From: a virus
DNA: 24,915 bases
Virus record (IMG/VR): IMGVR_UViG_3300030331_005221
Span: 1 to 24,915 of that record
Direction: 5' to 3' (one strand)
Part shown: in pieces, positions 1 to 8,852 of the stretch
Numbering within the stretch: position 1 is the stretch's first letter
How the letters are laid out: each line of letters begins with the position of its first letter
Notes under the pieces: model-generated
Told to the model about the DNA's origin: nothing
Databases searched by the model: none
The model's input: the letters and a program-made list of their open reading frames with translations, nothing else
Program-made: the position numbers and the translations under genes

Positions 1-3000
1 AGAGATCAAGAGTTACAACACCACTTGATGATGATACAGAACCTGGACTTTCAAAGTATGTTTTAAATCTTGTCGATCCTTCTAGATCAATATCTGCTCG
101 TGGAACTAGTGTTCCTAATCCAACACTGTTTGTTTTAATTGAAACTCCTGTTCCAACATTTAAAGTGGTTGCGGTAATAACACCTGCGTTAATTTTACCA
201 ACAGATGATGTCTGTAGATCAAAGTTGGTTGCAGTAAGAACACCAGTGACTTGAAGATCCTTGGTAGTAGTAAATCCTGCAAAGACTGCATTGTTTCTTA
301 CGTTTAAGGCTGTGGTTCCTATTCCAGTGATACCCACATCTAGAATGAAATGTGGTTCAGAGTTACCAATACCAAATCGTTTCGTTGCTGCGAGGATTGG
401 AGCATAACCAGCAGAGTTACCCGAACCAACATTCTCCAAGAGACTATCTGTTGGAAGATTATTCAATCCAGAACCATCACCTTTGAAACTAGTAGCAGTT
501 ACGATACCAACAACATTTACATTACCAATCGCATGAAGTTTATATCCGTTGGCGGTAGTGCCAATACCCACACCAGTTCCATCTACTGAGAATAAGGATG
601 AACCAGCACCAATCTGAAGTGTATTCAAACCAGGTGATGTTGTTCCTATACCTAATTGATCGAAGACTCCAATGTCAAGTGTCTTGGAAATACTAATATT
701 ACCAAAGCGATACCAATCATTATCTGTTGTATAAACCCAACCAGTGTATCCACCTTTAGTTGGATTAGCAAAATAAGTTATGTCACCTGGATTTCCTGCA
801 AGTGAAGGAGTTCCAACACCGATTGTTTGTTTTCTAGAAACTGTTGCATCACCTTGCAAGAACAATGAATTAGATTCAATACCCTTACTTGAGGTTGATG
901 TAAGTTTATTATTGAAGATTACTGGACCATCAAACTCAGATATGATGTTAGCATTTGGACCACCCTCAACTCTTAGTGATCTACTAATCGATGCCTCAAG
1001 TGGAGTCAGAACATCAAATCCAATGTTAATTCCACTCTCTGATGCGTCCTCTCCTGTTGTTGTAGGAATAGGTGCATCAAATACTTCCTCCTGACCCGTG
1101 GCAGAACTTACTTTCTTGTTACCAATATAGAAGTCACCAGCATCATTCATACCAGTGTAAACATTCACACCACCATCTTTCTTAGTTGATTGAGAAAGCA
1201 GTTCCTCCTGTGCAGTCAAACTACGATCTTGTTTATCAGGAAGTGCAGTGGAGTAATTACCAGGCCCAAATCCAACATACTCAAACGTTTGACCTGATGC
1301 ACGAATAATAGAGTTTCTTCTGAACTCAATCGGACGGCACTTTACTTTCTTAATAACTGTGTTTATCGCATATGTTGATGCTTGTGTCCCTTGTGCTCCT
1401 CTGAACACAGTGATTGGATTGCCAGTAACAGTAGACTTAACACGAACTATCTCAGATCCAACCTCTAAGAAATCACCAATATTAATATCAAGGTCACCTA
1501 TGTTCGTGATAGAAAGACTTGTCGTGGATTCTGTTAAAACAGCAGAAGACAATGTAGTTGTAATACCAGCATATTCAGCAACCTGTCTACCACCTAAGTT
1601 TTCATTATCTACTGAGATATTACCACCAGCAGATGCATATCCAAACTTGTAAGCAAACATTGTGCCATCAGCATCAGGAGCTGTGGTTCCCACACCTATG
1701 TTTACGTTGAATGAATTTTGATCATTTACTTTTTTAACAATAAAATCACCACGATATAGTGGTCTATCGGATCCACCCAATTCAATCTTATTGTCAACTG
1801 ACAGTCCATGTCTTTGTGCCGTCGTGACAACACCTACACCCGTTACTTTATTGTAATTAAATGCGGTTACGTTCAATGCTTGTCCAGTCACATGAACTGA
1901 TGCAGCAGCGAGGTTTGTTAATCCTATTCCAGCAGAACTAGAGGCTCCGATGGTTGAAGCAGATGCAACTTGGAATTGTTTTGTCGCTCCAGTATCAATA
2001 CCAGTTATTCTGTATAGACTATTAAATTCATCATTACTGTCAGGCACTACACCTTTAACCTCTACAGTATCTCCGATATTATCGTAGATTGCGGTAACGG
2101 TTACTATACCAGTGATGTGTCCAGATGTGGTAGCAATTCCGACAACATTTAAAGAATCACCAACGGCGTATGAACTACCACCATCCATGATTTTAACATC
2201 GACAATGTTACCAGCAGCGTTAATCTCTACCCTACCAGTTGCAAAATTACCTTGAGTTGATATACCACCAGCAGAAACTAAGTTTGCATTATATAAGAAT
2301 CCAGCAGATCCTGATCCATATCCAGCACCACTACTTGCGATACCAACTGAAGTTACTCTGTTCAATCCATGATCTATTGTGCTAAAGAAGGTATGTGCTG
2401 TTCCAGCTGAGTTAGAGGTAAGAGCAGTGATTCCAAATCCAATGCTAAGATCAAAGATCGCCTCATCTATTGTTTCTTTTGTAATACTATGCTGAAGATC
2501 ATCTATTACAACTTGACCAATTGGATCAGGTAATGCGTAAGATGTTGCTTCCTTGCAATCAGATTTTGGATTATCTCTGTTTAATTGTGGATAGAGATTT
2601 TGAATTGGTTGTGAGTATTTTTCTGTAGAGAAAGGACTCGCTGTTGGTTTGTTTGAAGCATTAGTAACCAATAAATGATAGATACCATCCTGAATACCAG
2701 CAACATACTCTTGAATTTGTTGTGCTCTGTAAACTTGGAATGTACCAGGAAACTTTTTCTGAGTAAATGTTGGAAGACTTGTGGTCCTAGAGTCAATATT
2801 GTTTGTTATTGTTCCTGGCCCAAGGGTGCTCGTAAGTGTAACAGTAAACTCTCTTGCACTACTTACACCAGTAACATTAAATGTTCCATTAAATCCTGAA
2901 TTAGCAGTTCCAACTGGATTTTCCGTGCTTGTTATGTTTTTAACTTCTACTTGAGCACCAGTTTTTAAACCATGTGGCAATTCAGATAAGAAGTGTGCGG

Positions 3001-5581
3001 TGTTACTTGCCCACCGTGCGTTTGATATGAAACTAAAGTTTCTTTGCTCATTTTCATTACTCAAACTAACAGCAGTAGGACTAAAGTATGATGCTACCTC
3101 TGCGTCAGTTGCACCAGTTACAGTTCCAGAATCCTCTATGATATATCCATCAACTGGAGGTCTCGCAGATGTAATTCCAGTTCCTGATGGAATGACATAA
3201 CGAGCACGATATACACTGTCTATGATATTTCTTGTGTCTGGAGTTCTTTTGATAAACGATCTAGGTGTGGCATCACCAAGAGTTGTCGATCCTAATCCAA
3301 CAACAGTAGAGAATATATCATTATCTGTTGCAGCAGTTCCTACAGTGACATACCATTGACTCTCATTTACATCAAATTGTATGGGATGTCCTATATCACC
3401 AGCGATTTTATCAGAAACTCTACTGGTTACATGTAAAATACCACCTTTATTATTAATGGTTAAAGCATCACCAGCCACAGCATCATTAAGTGTTTGACCA
3501 ATTTTAATTTGATCATCACTTACACCAGATGTGATTGCAAAGTAAACTCTATTGGCATCTAAACCATCAGGTAAGTGTCCATTCTCACTAATGACACGAA
3601 TACTTTCACCCTCTATCAAACTGTGGTCTTCAGTAAGGGTTAGTATGTTTGAAGTTATACTACTAACTCCAGCAGCTCTCCCTACCTCAAATGATTTTTC
3701 AAATGATAATTGAGTATCAGAGAGTTCTGTATTCGGCATAATAATTCTTGCCGAATGCTCATTAGTAACTCCTGATGCATCAGGTATTAAAACATTTAAT
3801 TTATCATTTACTTTCGCACCAACTCTGTAACCTTCTATAACACTACTTGGTTTTGCATCTGGGTTAGTTTGATTATATAAGTATAGACGACTCGTTGATC
3901 CTACACCAACAGCAGTTCCCGTTTTTTTAACATCTATCGCATCATACTCAATTGCGATTTCAGCAGATTCTATTTGTTTTGGTGGAATTATATGAGTAAT
4001 ATATCCAACATCATCTCTTGCAAATGCGTCTTTCTTGAAACCCTCTGACACTAATGATTTTGCACCAAAGTTAGAGTTAGAGTTTGTAACAGATAAATCA
4101 CCACCAGTTTCAGCTAGTAAATGTTGAGCATATCCAATTGCAAATACAGATACTATCTGTATGACAGAATCATTACTTGCCTTAATATGGAAATTTCTAT
4201 AATCTGGTTTATATACCGCCCTTGAATCTGAATTTAGATTTTCATTACCTGCTACCGTGCTATCTTTATACTGTCCCTCTGTTGCGTTATACTTTACAAA
4301 AGCATTATTATCTTTTTGTAGACCAATACCAGTATATTGTGCCACAACCATTGATTTAAATCCTGTGGCCTTATTTCCATCAGCATGAAGACCACACATA
4401 CCAAAGACAGATCTTAATGATATATTGAATACATATGGAGATGCAGAAGTGACAGTATCAACTTGAAGATTAACTGAAGATCCTGTTACAGATGGTAATG
4501 GGTTTAATGGTGAATTTAATACTTTATATTTAAACTCTGTTGTTCCGTTTGCATTTGTAGTAACAACATCACTAACAACAAATTGTCCACTATATCCGTC
4601 AGCAGTTATACCACTTACTTGGAACGCAGTGTCTACATCTAAACCTTCTATTGCCTCCTCTAATTCAACGGTAATAACTGTTGATGAGGTTGCTCCATCA
4701 CCCGCTTTAATACTAGAAATACCAACTGTCCCTCCAGTTGGCCCAACAATTCTATATTCATCAATTTTTGGTTGAATATCAAGACCTGATGATGGATAGT
4801 CAGGTTCAATCTCTCTACCAGATGATGGACCATACGCCAAACCAACTTTTTCATAGAACATATCAAGATCGGTTCTTGCAGCATCAAAGTCTGATATAAA
4901 GGCATCATCAATTTTTACGTTATTGACACCATCTGCATATTCAAAGACTGTTAGTTTATGGTGTGAAAAATTAGGAACAAACTTATTTCCAGTGTAATCT
5001 TTGTAAACAGAACCGTTGGGATCACCATCAAAAATGGTAAATTGCCACATATAGCATGTTCCAGTCAATCTGAAAATAGCAGATCTCTCAATATCTGCAT
5101 TTTCTGGATTTGGAACGTATTTTGGTCTAATTTTTGTTTTTCTTAAATCTAATCCAACAATAGAAGTACCACGAGGCATAATAACTCCCCCGAAGACACT
5201 ATTCATCTTATAAAGTGCATTATCCTCAGTTGCTAAATCATAGTTTGTTGTCAAAGACCATGCAGAGAAGTTATCAGAACTACTACCATCTCTGAGTCTA
5301 AAATTATCTGTTCCATCTGGAATCCACCCTGGCCTATTGTCTACAATATGTTCACCAGGATATAGAAGAATTGTTGTCTTACTAAATCTATCGTTATCTA
5401 ATCCTTTCTGATATGAAAACCTTGCCGCTTCAATAAGAGCTCTTTGAATGGTTTTAAATGGACGGGTTAATGAATTTCCTTGATTCTCAATACTATCTGT
5501 GGCATCCAAATCATTTGGATTAACGTACAGAATATTGCCACGAACATTCTTCAGGAAATTATCTAGACGACTGAGAGGCAT
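1..5581 (-). CDS. giant virion structural / tail-fibre-like protein with pectin-lyase-like N-terminus (3' end outside window)
   Basis: The frame is open from an ATG at 5581 to the left edge, 1860 codons without a stop, so this is the N-terminal part of a larger protein. Residues about 15-230 (NILYVNPNDLDATDS, then RPFKTIQRALIEAARFSY, TTILLYPGEHIVDN) match the right-handed beta-helix (pectin-lyase-like) start seen in cyanophage structural proteins and tailspikes. The rest is a chain of beta-rich modules rich in Gly, Ser, Thr and Val, with repeated 'HGL..G..v.v', 'GIGTT' and 'SSGAGYGSG' phrases. Near residue 1690 it carries VTATSFKGDGSGLNNLP, a phrase typical of phage fibre shafts that end in a chaperone domain; that end is not visible. 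It is last in the leftward block, behind its own GATAAATA late promoter and a candidate terminator. A role in the fibre or baseplate periphery is inferred; no enzymatic residues were identified. Confidence 0.85.
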   Translation of the reverse strand, partial: MPLSRLDNFLKNVRGNILYVNPNDLDATDSIENQGNSLTRPFKTIQRALIEAARFSYQKGLDNDRFSKTTILLYPGEHIVDNRPGWIPDGTDNFRLRDGSSSDNFSAWSLTTNYDLATEDNALYKMNSVFGGVIMPRGTSIVGLDLRKTKIRPKYVPNPENADIERSAIFRLTGTCYMWQFTIFDGDPNGSVYKDYTGNKFVPNFSHHKLTVFEYADGVNNVKIDDAFISDFDAARTDLDMFYEKVGLAYGPSSGREIEPDYPSSGLDIQPKIDEYRIVGPTGGTVGISSIKAGDGATSSTVITVELEEAIEGLDVDTAFQVSGITADGYSGQFVVSDVVTTNANGTTEFKYKVLNSPLNPLPSVTGSSVNLQVDTVTSASPYVFNISLRSVFGMCGLHADGNKATGFKSMVVAQYTGIGLQKDNNAFVKYNATEGQYKDSTVAGNENLNSDSRAVYKPDYRNFHIKASNDSVIQIVSVFAIGYAQHLLAETGGDLSVTNSNSNFGAKSLVSEGFKKDAFARDDVGYITHIIPPKQIESAEIAIEYDAIDVKKTGTAVGVGSTSRLYLYNQTNPDAKPSSVIEGYRVGAKVNDKLNVLIPDASGVTNEHSARIIMPNTELSDTQLSFEKSFEVGRAAGVSSITSNILTLTEDHSLIEGESIRVISENGHLPDGLDANRVYFAITSGVSDDQIKIGQTLNDAVAGDALTINNKGGILHVTSRVSDKIAGDIGHPIQFDVNESQWYVTVGTAATDNDIFSTVVGLGSTTLGDATPRSFIKRTPDTRNIIDSVYRARYVIPSGTGITSARPPVDGYIIEDSGTVTGATDAEVASYFSPTAVSLSNENEQRNFSFISNARWASNTAHFLSELPHGLKTGAQVEVKNITSTENPVGTANSGFNGTFNVTGVSSAREFTVTLTSTLGPGTITNNIDSRTTSLPTFTQKKFPGTFQVYRAQQIQEYVAGIQDGIYHLLVTNASNKPTASPFSTEKYSQPIQNLYPQLNRDNPKSDCKEATSYALPDPIGQVVIDDLQHSITKETIDEAIFDLSIGFGITALTSNSAGTAHTFFSTIDHGLNRVTSVGIASSGAGYGSGSAGFLYNANLVSAGGISTQGNFATGRVEINAAGNIVDVKIMDGGSSYAVGDSLNVVGIATTSGHITGIVTVTAIYDNIGDTVEVKGVVPDSNDEFNSLYRITGIDTGATKQFQVASASTIGASSSAGIGLTNLAAASVHVTGQALNVTAFNYNKVTGVGVVTTAQRHGLSVDNKIELGGSDRPLYRGDFIVKKVNDQNSFNVNIGVGTTAPDADGTMFAYKFGYASAGGNISVDNENLGGRQVAEYAGITTTLSSAVLTESTTSLSITNIGDLDINIGDFLEVGSEIVRVKSTVTGNPITVFRGAQGTQASTYAINTVIKKVKCRPIEFRRNSIIRASGQTFEYVGFGPGNYSTALPDKQDRSLTAQEELLSQSTKKDGGVNVYTGMNDAGDFYIGNKKVSSATGQEEVFDAPIPTTTGEDASESGINIGFDVLTPLEASISRSLRVEGGPNANIISEFDGPVIFNNKLTSTSSKGIESNSLFLQGDATVSRKQTIGVGTPSLAGNPGDITYFANPTKGGYTGWVYTTDNDWYRFGNISISKTLDIGVFDQLGIGTTSPGLNTLQIGAGSSLFSVDGTGVGIGTTANGYKLHAIGNVNVVGIVTATSFKGDGSGLNNLPTDSLLENVGSGNSAGYAPILAATKRFGIGNSEPHFILDVGITGIGTTALNVRNNAVFAGFTTTKDLQVTGVLTATNFDLQTSSVGKINAGVITATTLNVGTGVSIKTNSVGLGTLVPRADIDLEGSTRFKTYFESPGSVSSSSGVVTLDL

Positions 5582-5611
5582 CTTATTTGCACTATGAGTT
5601 CTGTTATGACT

Positions 5612-5619
5612 TATTTATC
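5612..5619 (-). promoter_or_regulatory. T4-type late promoter, GATAAATA
   Basis: On the minus strand this reads GATAAATA, one base from the T4 late-promoter consensus TATAAATA. It lies about 30 bp upstream of the ATG at 5581, within the 128-bp gap behind the giant structural gene. The same GATAAATA variant occurs upstream of gp26 (20808-20815). The placement fits a promoter that gives the giant gene its own late transcript. Confidence 0.6.
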
Positions 5620-5638
5620 ATAGGAGAGTCCCGTGTTT

Positions 5639-5680
5639 AAAAAAGTAATGGGGTCAAAAAATTTGGCGAATTTTTTTCCC
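5639..5680 (-). terminator. possible intrinsic terminator after the 63-aa gene
   Basis: Read on the minus strand, GGG pairs with CCC around an 8-bp A/T stem (AAAAAATT with AATTTTTT) and a 5-nt loop, with a small asymmetric bulge. TTTTTT follows six bases after the stem. It lies between the end of the 63-aa gene and the late promoter for the giant gene, where termination would be expected. The stem is mostly A/T and the T-run is displaced, so it is a weak candidate. Confidence 0.35.
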
Positions 5681-5709
5681 GACTTTTTTGAAAATGAAAG
5701 CTATTTTTC

Positions 5710-5901
5710 CTACAGGGGATCTGAATACGACAATTGATCTTCGGGACATTTATCACGAACAACACGCAACACATTCATAAATTCATCAACGGTGTCACAA
5801 TTTACGACCCTTTCTCTTCCCTCCTCAGAATATAGATATATTCTACGTTGAATTGTATCCACAACACAACGAGAAAGAAGATCTTTATCTTCTGGTTTCA
5901 T
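5710..5901 (-). CDS. small conserved cyanophage-type hypothetical protein
   Basis: A 63-aa ORF, highly charged, with no membrane segment or signal peptide. The N-terminus (MKPEDKDLLSRCVVDTIQRR) looks helical; the middle (RIYLYSEEGRERVVNCDTV) looks like a beta hairpin and is followed by a helix (DEFMNVLRVVRDKC). It resembles small hypothetical proteins I associate with T4-like cyanophages, but I know no function for them. Its start has no Shine-Dalgarno sequence, and a TATAAT box lies 7 bp upstream of the ATG. It sits between the 77-aa protein and the giant fibre-like gene. A regulatory or assembly role is possible but unsupported. Confidence 0.7.
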   Translation of the reverse strand: MKPEDKDLLSRCVVDTIQRRIYLYSEEGRERVVNCDTVDEFMNVLRVVRDKCPEDQLSYSDPL

Positions 5902-5907
5902 AAAATA

Positions 5908-5931
5908 ATTATACCATTACAATGCATTGTA
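5908..5931 (-). promoter_or_regulatory. TATAAT box next to a 14-bp palindrome upstream of the 63-aa gene
   Basis: On the minus strand TATAAT (5908-5913) lies 7 bp before the ATG at 5901. A perfect 14-bp palindrome, TACAATGCATTGTA, occupies 5918-5931 and ends against the stop codon of the preceding gene. This could be a sigma70-like promoter with an operator, or chance in AT-rich sequence. No convincing -35 box is visible, and the box is closer to the ATG than is usual. Confidence 0.3.
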
Positions 5932-6165
5932 TCATATATCATCCTTAATGTCAAGGGGTTCACCCATTATCACATAATAGCAGTTTACGGGCAGTCCATT
6001 TGTTTGAAGATGAACCTCAAGACCTTGAACTCTTTTTACTATTAATCCTTGATTGGCACCTATCTCCGTTAGGTGAACCGTGACTGTAGATAAATCAACT
6101 AATTTTTCCCACTCTTCAGGTAAATTAATTAGATCTTTTTGAGATCTACCATGTATGATTTCCAT
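5932..6165 (-). CDS. stand-alone mini-paralogue of the 351-aa structural protein's C-terminal module
   Basis: A 77-aa ORF. Residues 6-77 can be aligned by eye, with one- or two-residue gaps, to residues 246-320 of the structural protein encoded at 7793-8848. Shared elements are LPE.W..LVD, the T.L.IG strand, a VK pair, NC.Y near the end, then GE..DI. In the larger protein this block follows an EGPTSDVYVRGRL segment, a C-terminal module found in phage fibre and baseplate proteins. Here it is translated alone, two bases after the 541-aa structural gene. It may be a decoration or trimer-capping subunit, or a chaperone for the larger paralogue. The paralogy is seen in the sequence; the role is inferred. 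Confidence 0.75.
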   Translation of the reverse strand: MEIIHGRSQKDLINLPEEWEKLVDLSTVTVHLTEIGANQGLIVKRVQGLEVHLQTNGLPVNCYYVIMGEPLDIKDDI

Positions 6166-6167
6166 AG

Positions 6168-7793
6168 TTATTTGTTATCTATAATATTTAAAGCAGTTGA
6201 AACACCCAAAACATCTTTCAATCTAATTTGGACATCCACCTCTTCATTTAATTTAGTTAGTGCTTGTCTCATTCCCCATATTCTAATACTATATTCATCA
6301 TTTCTTTGTGCTCTCAATGCGTTGGTGGCATCAATCAATATATTATTATCCCCACTTTCTGCCAAAAATGCAGTTTCAGACGTGCTTGATATACCAAGTT
6401 TTTCTGTTAAGGTATTTGCAACACCTGTAGAACATGCTGGCAGAGGTTCATAAAGCAAGTTAAATTCATCTTCGGTAACAGTTCGTTGATCTCCTTCCAC
6501 TGCAGCTGATATATTCCCTGCTCTCATGGGTTGGCTTGCAAACCCAACTGGATAATACATTTTACCACCACCAACCTTAGGTTCCTCCACAGGGCCTGCT
6601 AATGGATTGCCACTATCATCAAACTCCACAATGAACCCTACCTCATTAGGATCCCATGACTGCGGAACCTCAGGGTCTCCCGTTACATCTAATTTAATCG
6701 AAACTCCTGTGCCAACGGTGCTTGTTGACAATATTCCAACCTCCTGCGGGACAAAAGGATCAGTATCAAATCCACTTTGCGTAAGTCCACCTGGATTTTG
6801 AGCAGGAGACATTACATCTCCAAACCTATCGGTCAATGGTCTATTTGGTAATATAAATTTTGTTCTACCTTCATTTGCAAATTCATCAGGATCGCCTATG
6901 ACTTTAAATGATGTGAAAGTGTCATCATTAAGTTTAATATCTTTATTTGATGTTTGATCAACAGTAAGTATGTTAACAAGTTGAGAGTTAGTATTGATAC
7001 CAGTTAAATTTGGAACAACAGATAAATCCACTGATGCTGTTGCAATACCAATTATCTTTGCAGTTGCAGAAAATATTGCGGGATCATCAGGAACCACTAT
7101 GTTACCCAAACCAAATGACTCTGAGAGACCTGCACCTAATGGTTCCATCACAGTTATAATAGAACCAGATTGAGCTATGGTTCCTATGAAACTAGATTTA
7201 AAAGTATCTCCTATATCTCTTGCATAAGGTTCATTATAAACTTGAAGTGCATACTTATGTCTGATATCAAAACCAAACTTTGATCCGTTAATAGTGGTGG
7301 TGAGTCCAGTCGATCCTAAAATTGTTGAAACGCCTTGAGTGGTAATCCCAAATCCAATTTCAGCAGCAGTATTAATAGGGAAGGATTCTAATTGTCCACC
7401 TCCACCAGGACCAATTATCGTCATAGTTTTACATGTGCTAAATACCGAGGCAGAACCAGCGTAACCAGAGTATCCCGCACCACTTAATCTTTCGCATTGT
7501 ACCGTATATTCATCGGTTCCAGCACCATCATCTTCAAATCGAATTACTTGCCAAAACAAATCACTTCTACAACCAGAGTCAAGTCTACCTTGATAAGCTT
7601 GCTCTACTTCTTGAAAAGTATCATTAACTTTTTTTGCCTCAGTTACTAAAACAGTGTCTAAATTATTAATTGCATAATCATAGTCTGTTTTCTCATTATC
7701 AAGAATTACTATCTGATCCTGCAACACCGTGATTTGTTCTAATTTTCTTTCTAGCACATCATTAGTTTTTTGTACCAAATCAGACGATAACAT
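6168..7793 (-). CDS. virion structural protein with N-terminal coiled coil (541 aa)
   Basis: The N-terminus, residues about 4-72, is a likely coiled coil (VLERKLEQITVLQDQIVILD and onward). The body is Gly/Thr-rich and beta-type, including a GPGGGG loop near residue 130. A helical C-terminus (about 488-530, with DATNALRAQRNDEYSIRIWG) suggests an oligomer held at both ends. The ATG overlaps the upstream stop as TAATG and sits behind a strong GGAGG, so it is translationally coupled to the 351-aa protein. I recognise it as the cyanophage-type structural protein usually encoded beside the hub and needle genes. The precise virion location, whether baseplate or short fibre, cannot be set from sequence. 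Confidence 0.8.
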   Translation of the reverse strand: MLSSDLVQKTNDVLERKLEQITVLQDQIVILDNEKTDYDYAINNLDTVLVTEAKKVNDTFQEVEQAYQGRLDSGCRSDLFWQVIRFEDDGAGTDEYTVQCERLSGAGYSGYAGSASVFSTCKTMTIIGPGGGGQLESFPINTAAEIGFGITTQGVSTILGSTGLTTTINGSKFGFDIRHKYALQVYNEPYARDIGDTFKSSFIGTIAQSGSIITVMEPLGAGLSESFGLGNIVVPDDPAIFSATAKIIGIATASVDLSVVPNLTGINTNSQLVNILTVDQTSNKDIKLNDDTFTSFKVIGDPDEFANEGRTKFILPNRPLTDRFGDVMSPAQNPGGLTQSGFDTDPFVPQEVGILSTSTVGTGVSIKLDVTGDPEVPQSWDPNEVGFIVEFDDSGNPLAGPVEEPKVGGGKMYYPVGFASQPMRAGNISAAVEGDQRTVTEDEFNLLYEPLPACSTGVANTLTEKLGISSTSETAFLAESGDNNILIDATNALRAQRNDEYSIRIWGMRQALTKLNEEVDVQIRLKDVLGVSTALNIIDNK

Positions 7794-8848
7794 TATTCTT
7801 TTCCTCCAGTATCATAGGTGTATCCTGCAATTGATGAGTGAGTACTATCACCTGGATAATCTTTTGGAGATTCTCCCACATACTCAGGAATATTTTTTTC
7901 AATATCTTTTCTCTCGCCATAAACATGATAAAAACAATTTGCCTGTATTAAATTATCAGACGAAAGAATAATTTTATTTTCTATAATCTCTTTCACATGT
8001 AAAGATAAGTCTGGTTTACCTATTGGCGTAAGACTTACCGTGATTGAATCGGAATCAACTAATCCACTCCAATACTCTGGTAATTCTATCACATTTTTAT
8101 TTTTAAGTCTACCTCTAACATAAACGTCTGACGTAGGGCCCTCTAAACAAACATGAGACAGTCTATGTCCTTTTTTCGTAGGGTGTTCAATGTCAAATTT
8201 TTTATTTTTTAATGCATGACCAGTAAAAATTTTACCTATCATCGTCTTTGCTTTTGTTATTGGAGCATTGGTGATTGCAAATTGTGATCTGACACTCGCA
8301 CCAGTTTCCGCACCTGATGTTGCTTCCACACCACTCCTTGTCTCCGCACCAGCTTTTACTCTTGCACCAGCAGAGACATACGCTCCTGTCAAAAATTCAT
8401 TTGTCAAAAGAATTGTAGTGGGAGATGCAATATTGATAGTCGAACTATTAACAACAGTCATTATCAATGAGTTGACTGTGACTCCAACCATATCTAATGG
8501 TCCCTTGGTTATATCACCTAACTGAACATCTAATGGTGTTGGTGGACTCGGTGGTATTCCAAAATTACTAACCTTAAACAATCCAACACACTTTGCCGCA
8601 AGAGGATTCATGACTGGATTAGGTCGTGAAACCATCAATGCAGCATCTGGAATCTCAGGGATAATGAAAGATGTTGGATTACCTATGAGAACCACACCAT
8701 TGGCATATATTGAGCCTGGAATGGCAGATGGACCTATCCCAAGGTTTATTGGATCTCTACCAGGTAAAATAGGACTCTCATTTAAGAATGGTAGTGCAGA
8801 GGATACTGTTAATTGATTTCCTATATGAACATCGGTAAACTGAGACAT
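7793..8848 (-). CDS. virion structural protein with fibre-type C-terminal module (351 aa)
   Basis: Residues 1-150 are Pro/Gly/Ile-rich beta-type sequence (INLGIGPSAIPGSIYANG). Residues 155-190 form a small Ala/Gly/Thr repeat (SAGARVKAGAETRSGVEATS) that looks like a fibrous shaft. Residues 217-320 form a compact C-terminal module (FDIEHPTKKGHRLSHVCLEG, then GPTSDVYVRGRL, VIELPEYWSGLVD, NCFYHVYGERKDI). That module is known from phage fibre and tail-associated proteins and resembles sequence accompanying intramolecular-chaperone domains. The start has a very strong Shine-Dalgarno sequence (GGGAGGG), and the stop overlaps the next ATG (TAATG). The 77-aa gene downstream duplicates the last part of the module. 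A baseplate-attached fibre role is probable. Confidence 0.8.
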   Translation of the reverse strand: MSQFTDVHIGNQLTVSSALPFLNESPILPGRDPINLGIGPSAIPGSIYANGVVLIGNPTSFIIPEIPDAALMVSRPNPVMNPLAAKCVGLFKVSNFGIPPSPPTPLDVQLGDITKGPLDMVGVTVNSLIMTVVNSSTINIASPTTILLTNEFLTGAYVSAGARVKAGAETRSGVEATSGAETGASVRSQFAITNAPITKAKTMIGKIFTGHALKNKKFDIEHPTKKGHRLSHVCLEGPTSDVYVRGRLKNKNVIELPEYWSGLVDSDSITVSLTPIGKPDLSLHVKEIIENKIILSSDNLIQANCFYHVYGERKDIEKNIPEYVGESPKDYPGDSTHSSIAGYTYDTGGKE

Positions 8849-8852
8849 TTTC

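Noticed and set aside
780-1652. Plus-strand open frames inside the giant structural gene
   Set aside because: The minus frame is continuous and shows protein-like modules. The plus frames are short, Ser/Pro-rich shadows without starts or context.
6131-6147. Repeated AGATCT pair around TTTTG as a hairpin
   Set aside because: It lies inside the 77-aa gene. Each half is a self-palindrome in AT-rich sequence, and there is no T-run or gene boundary to give it a role.
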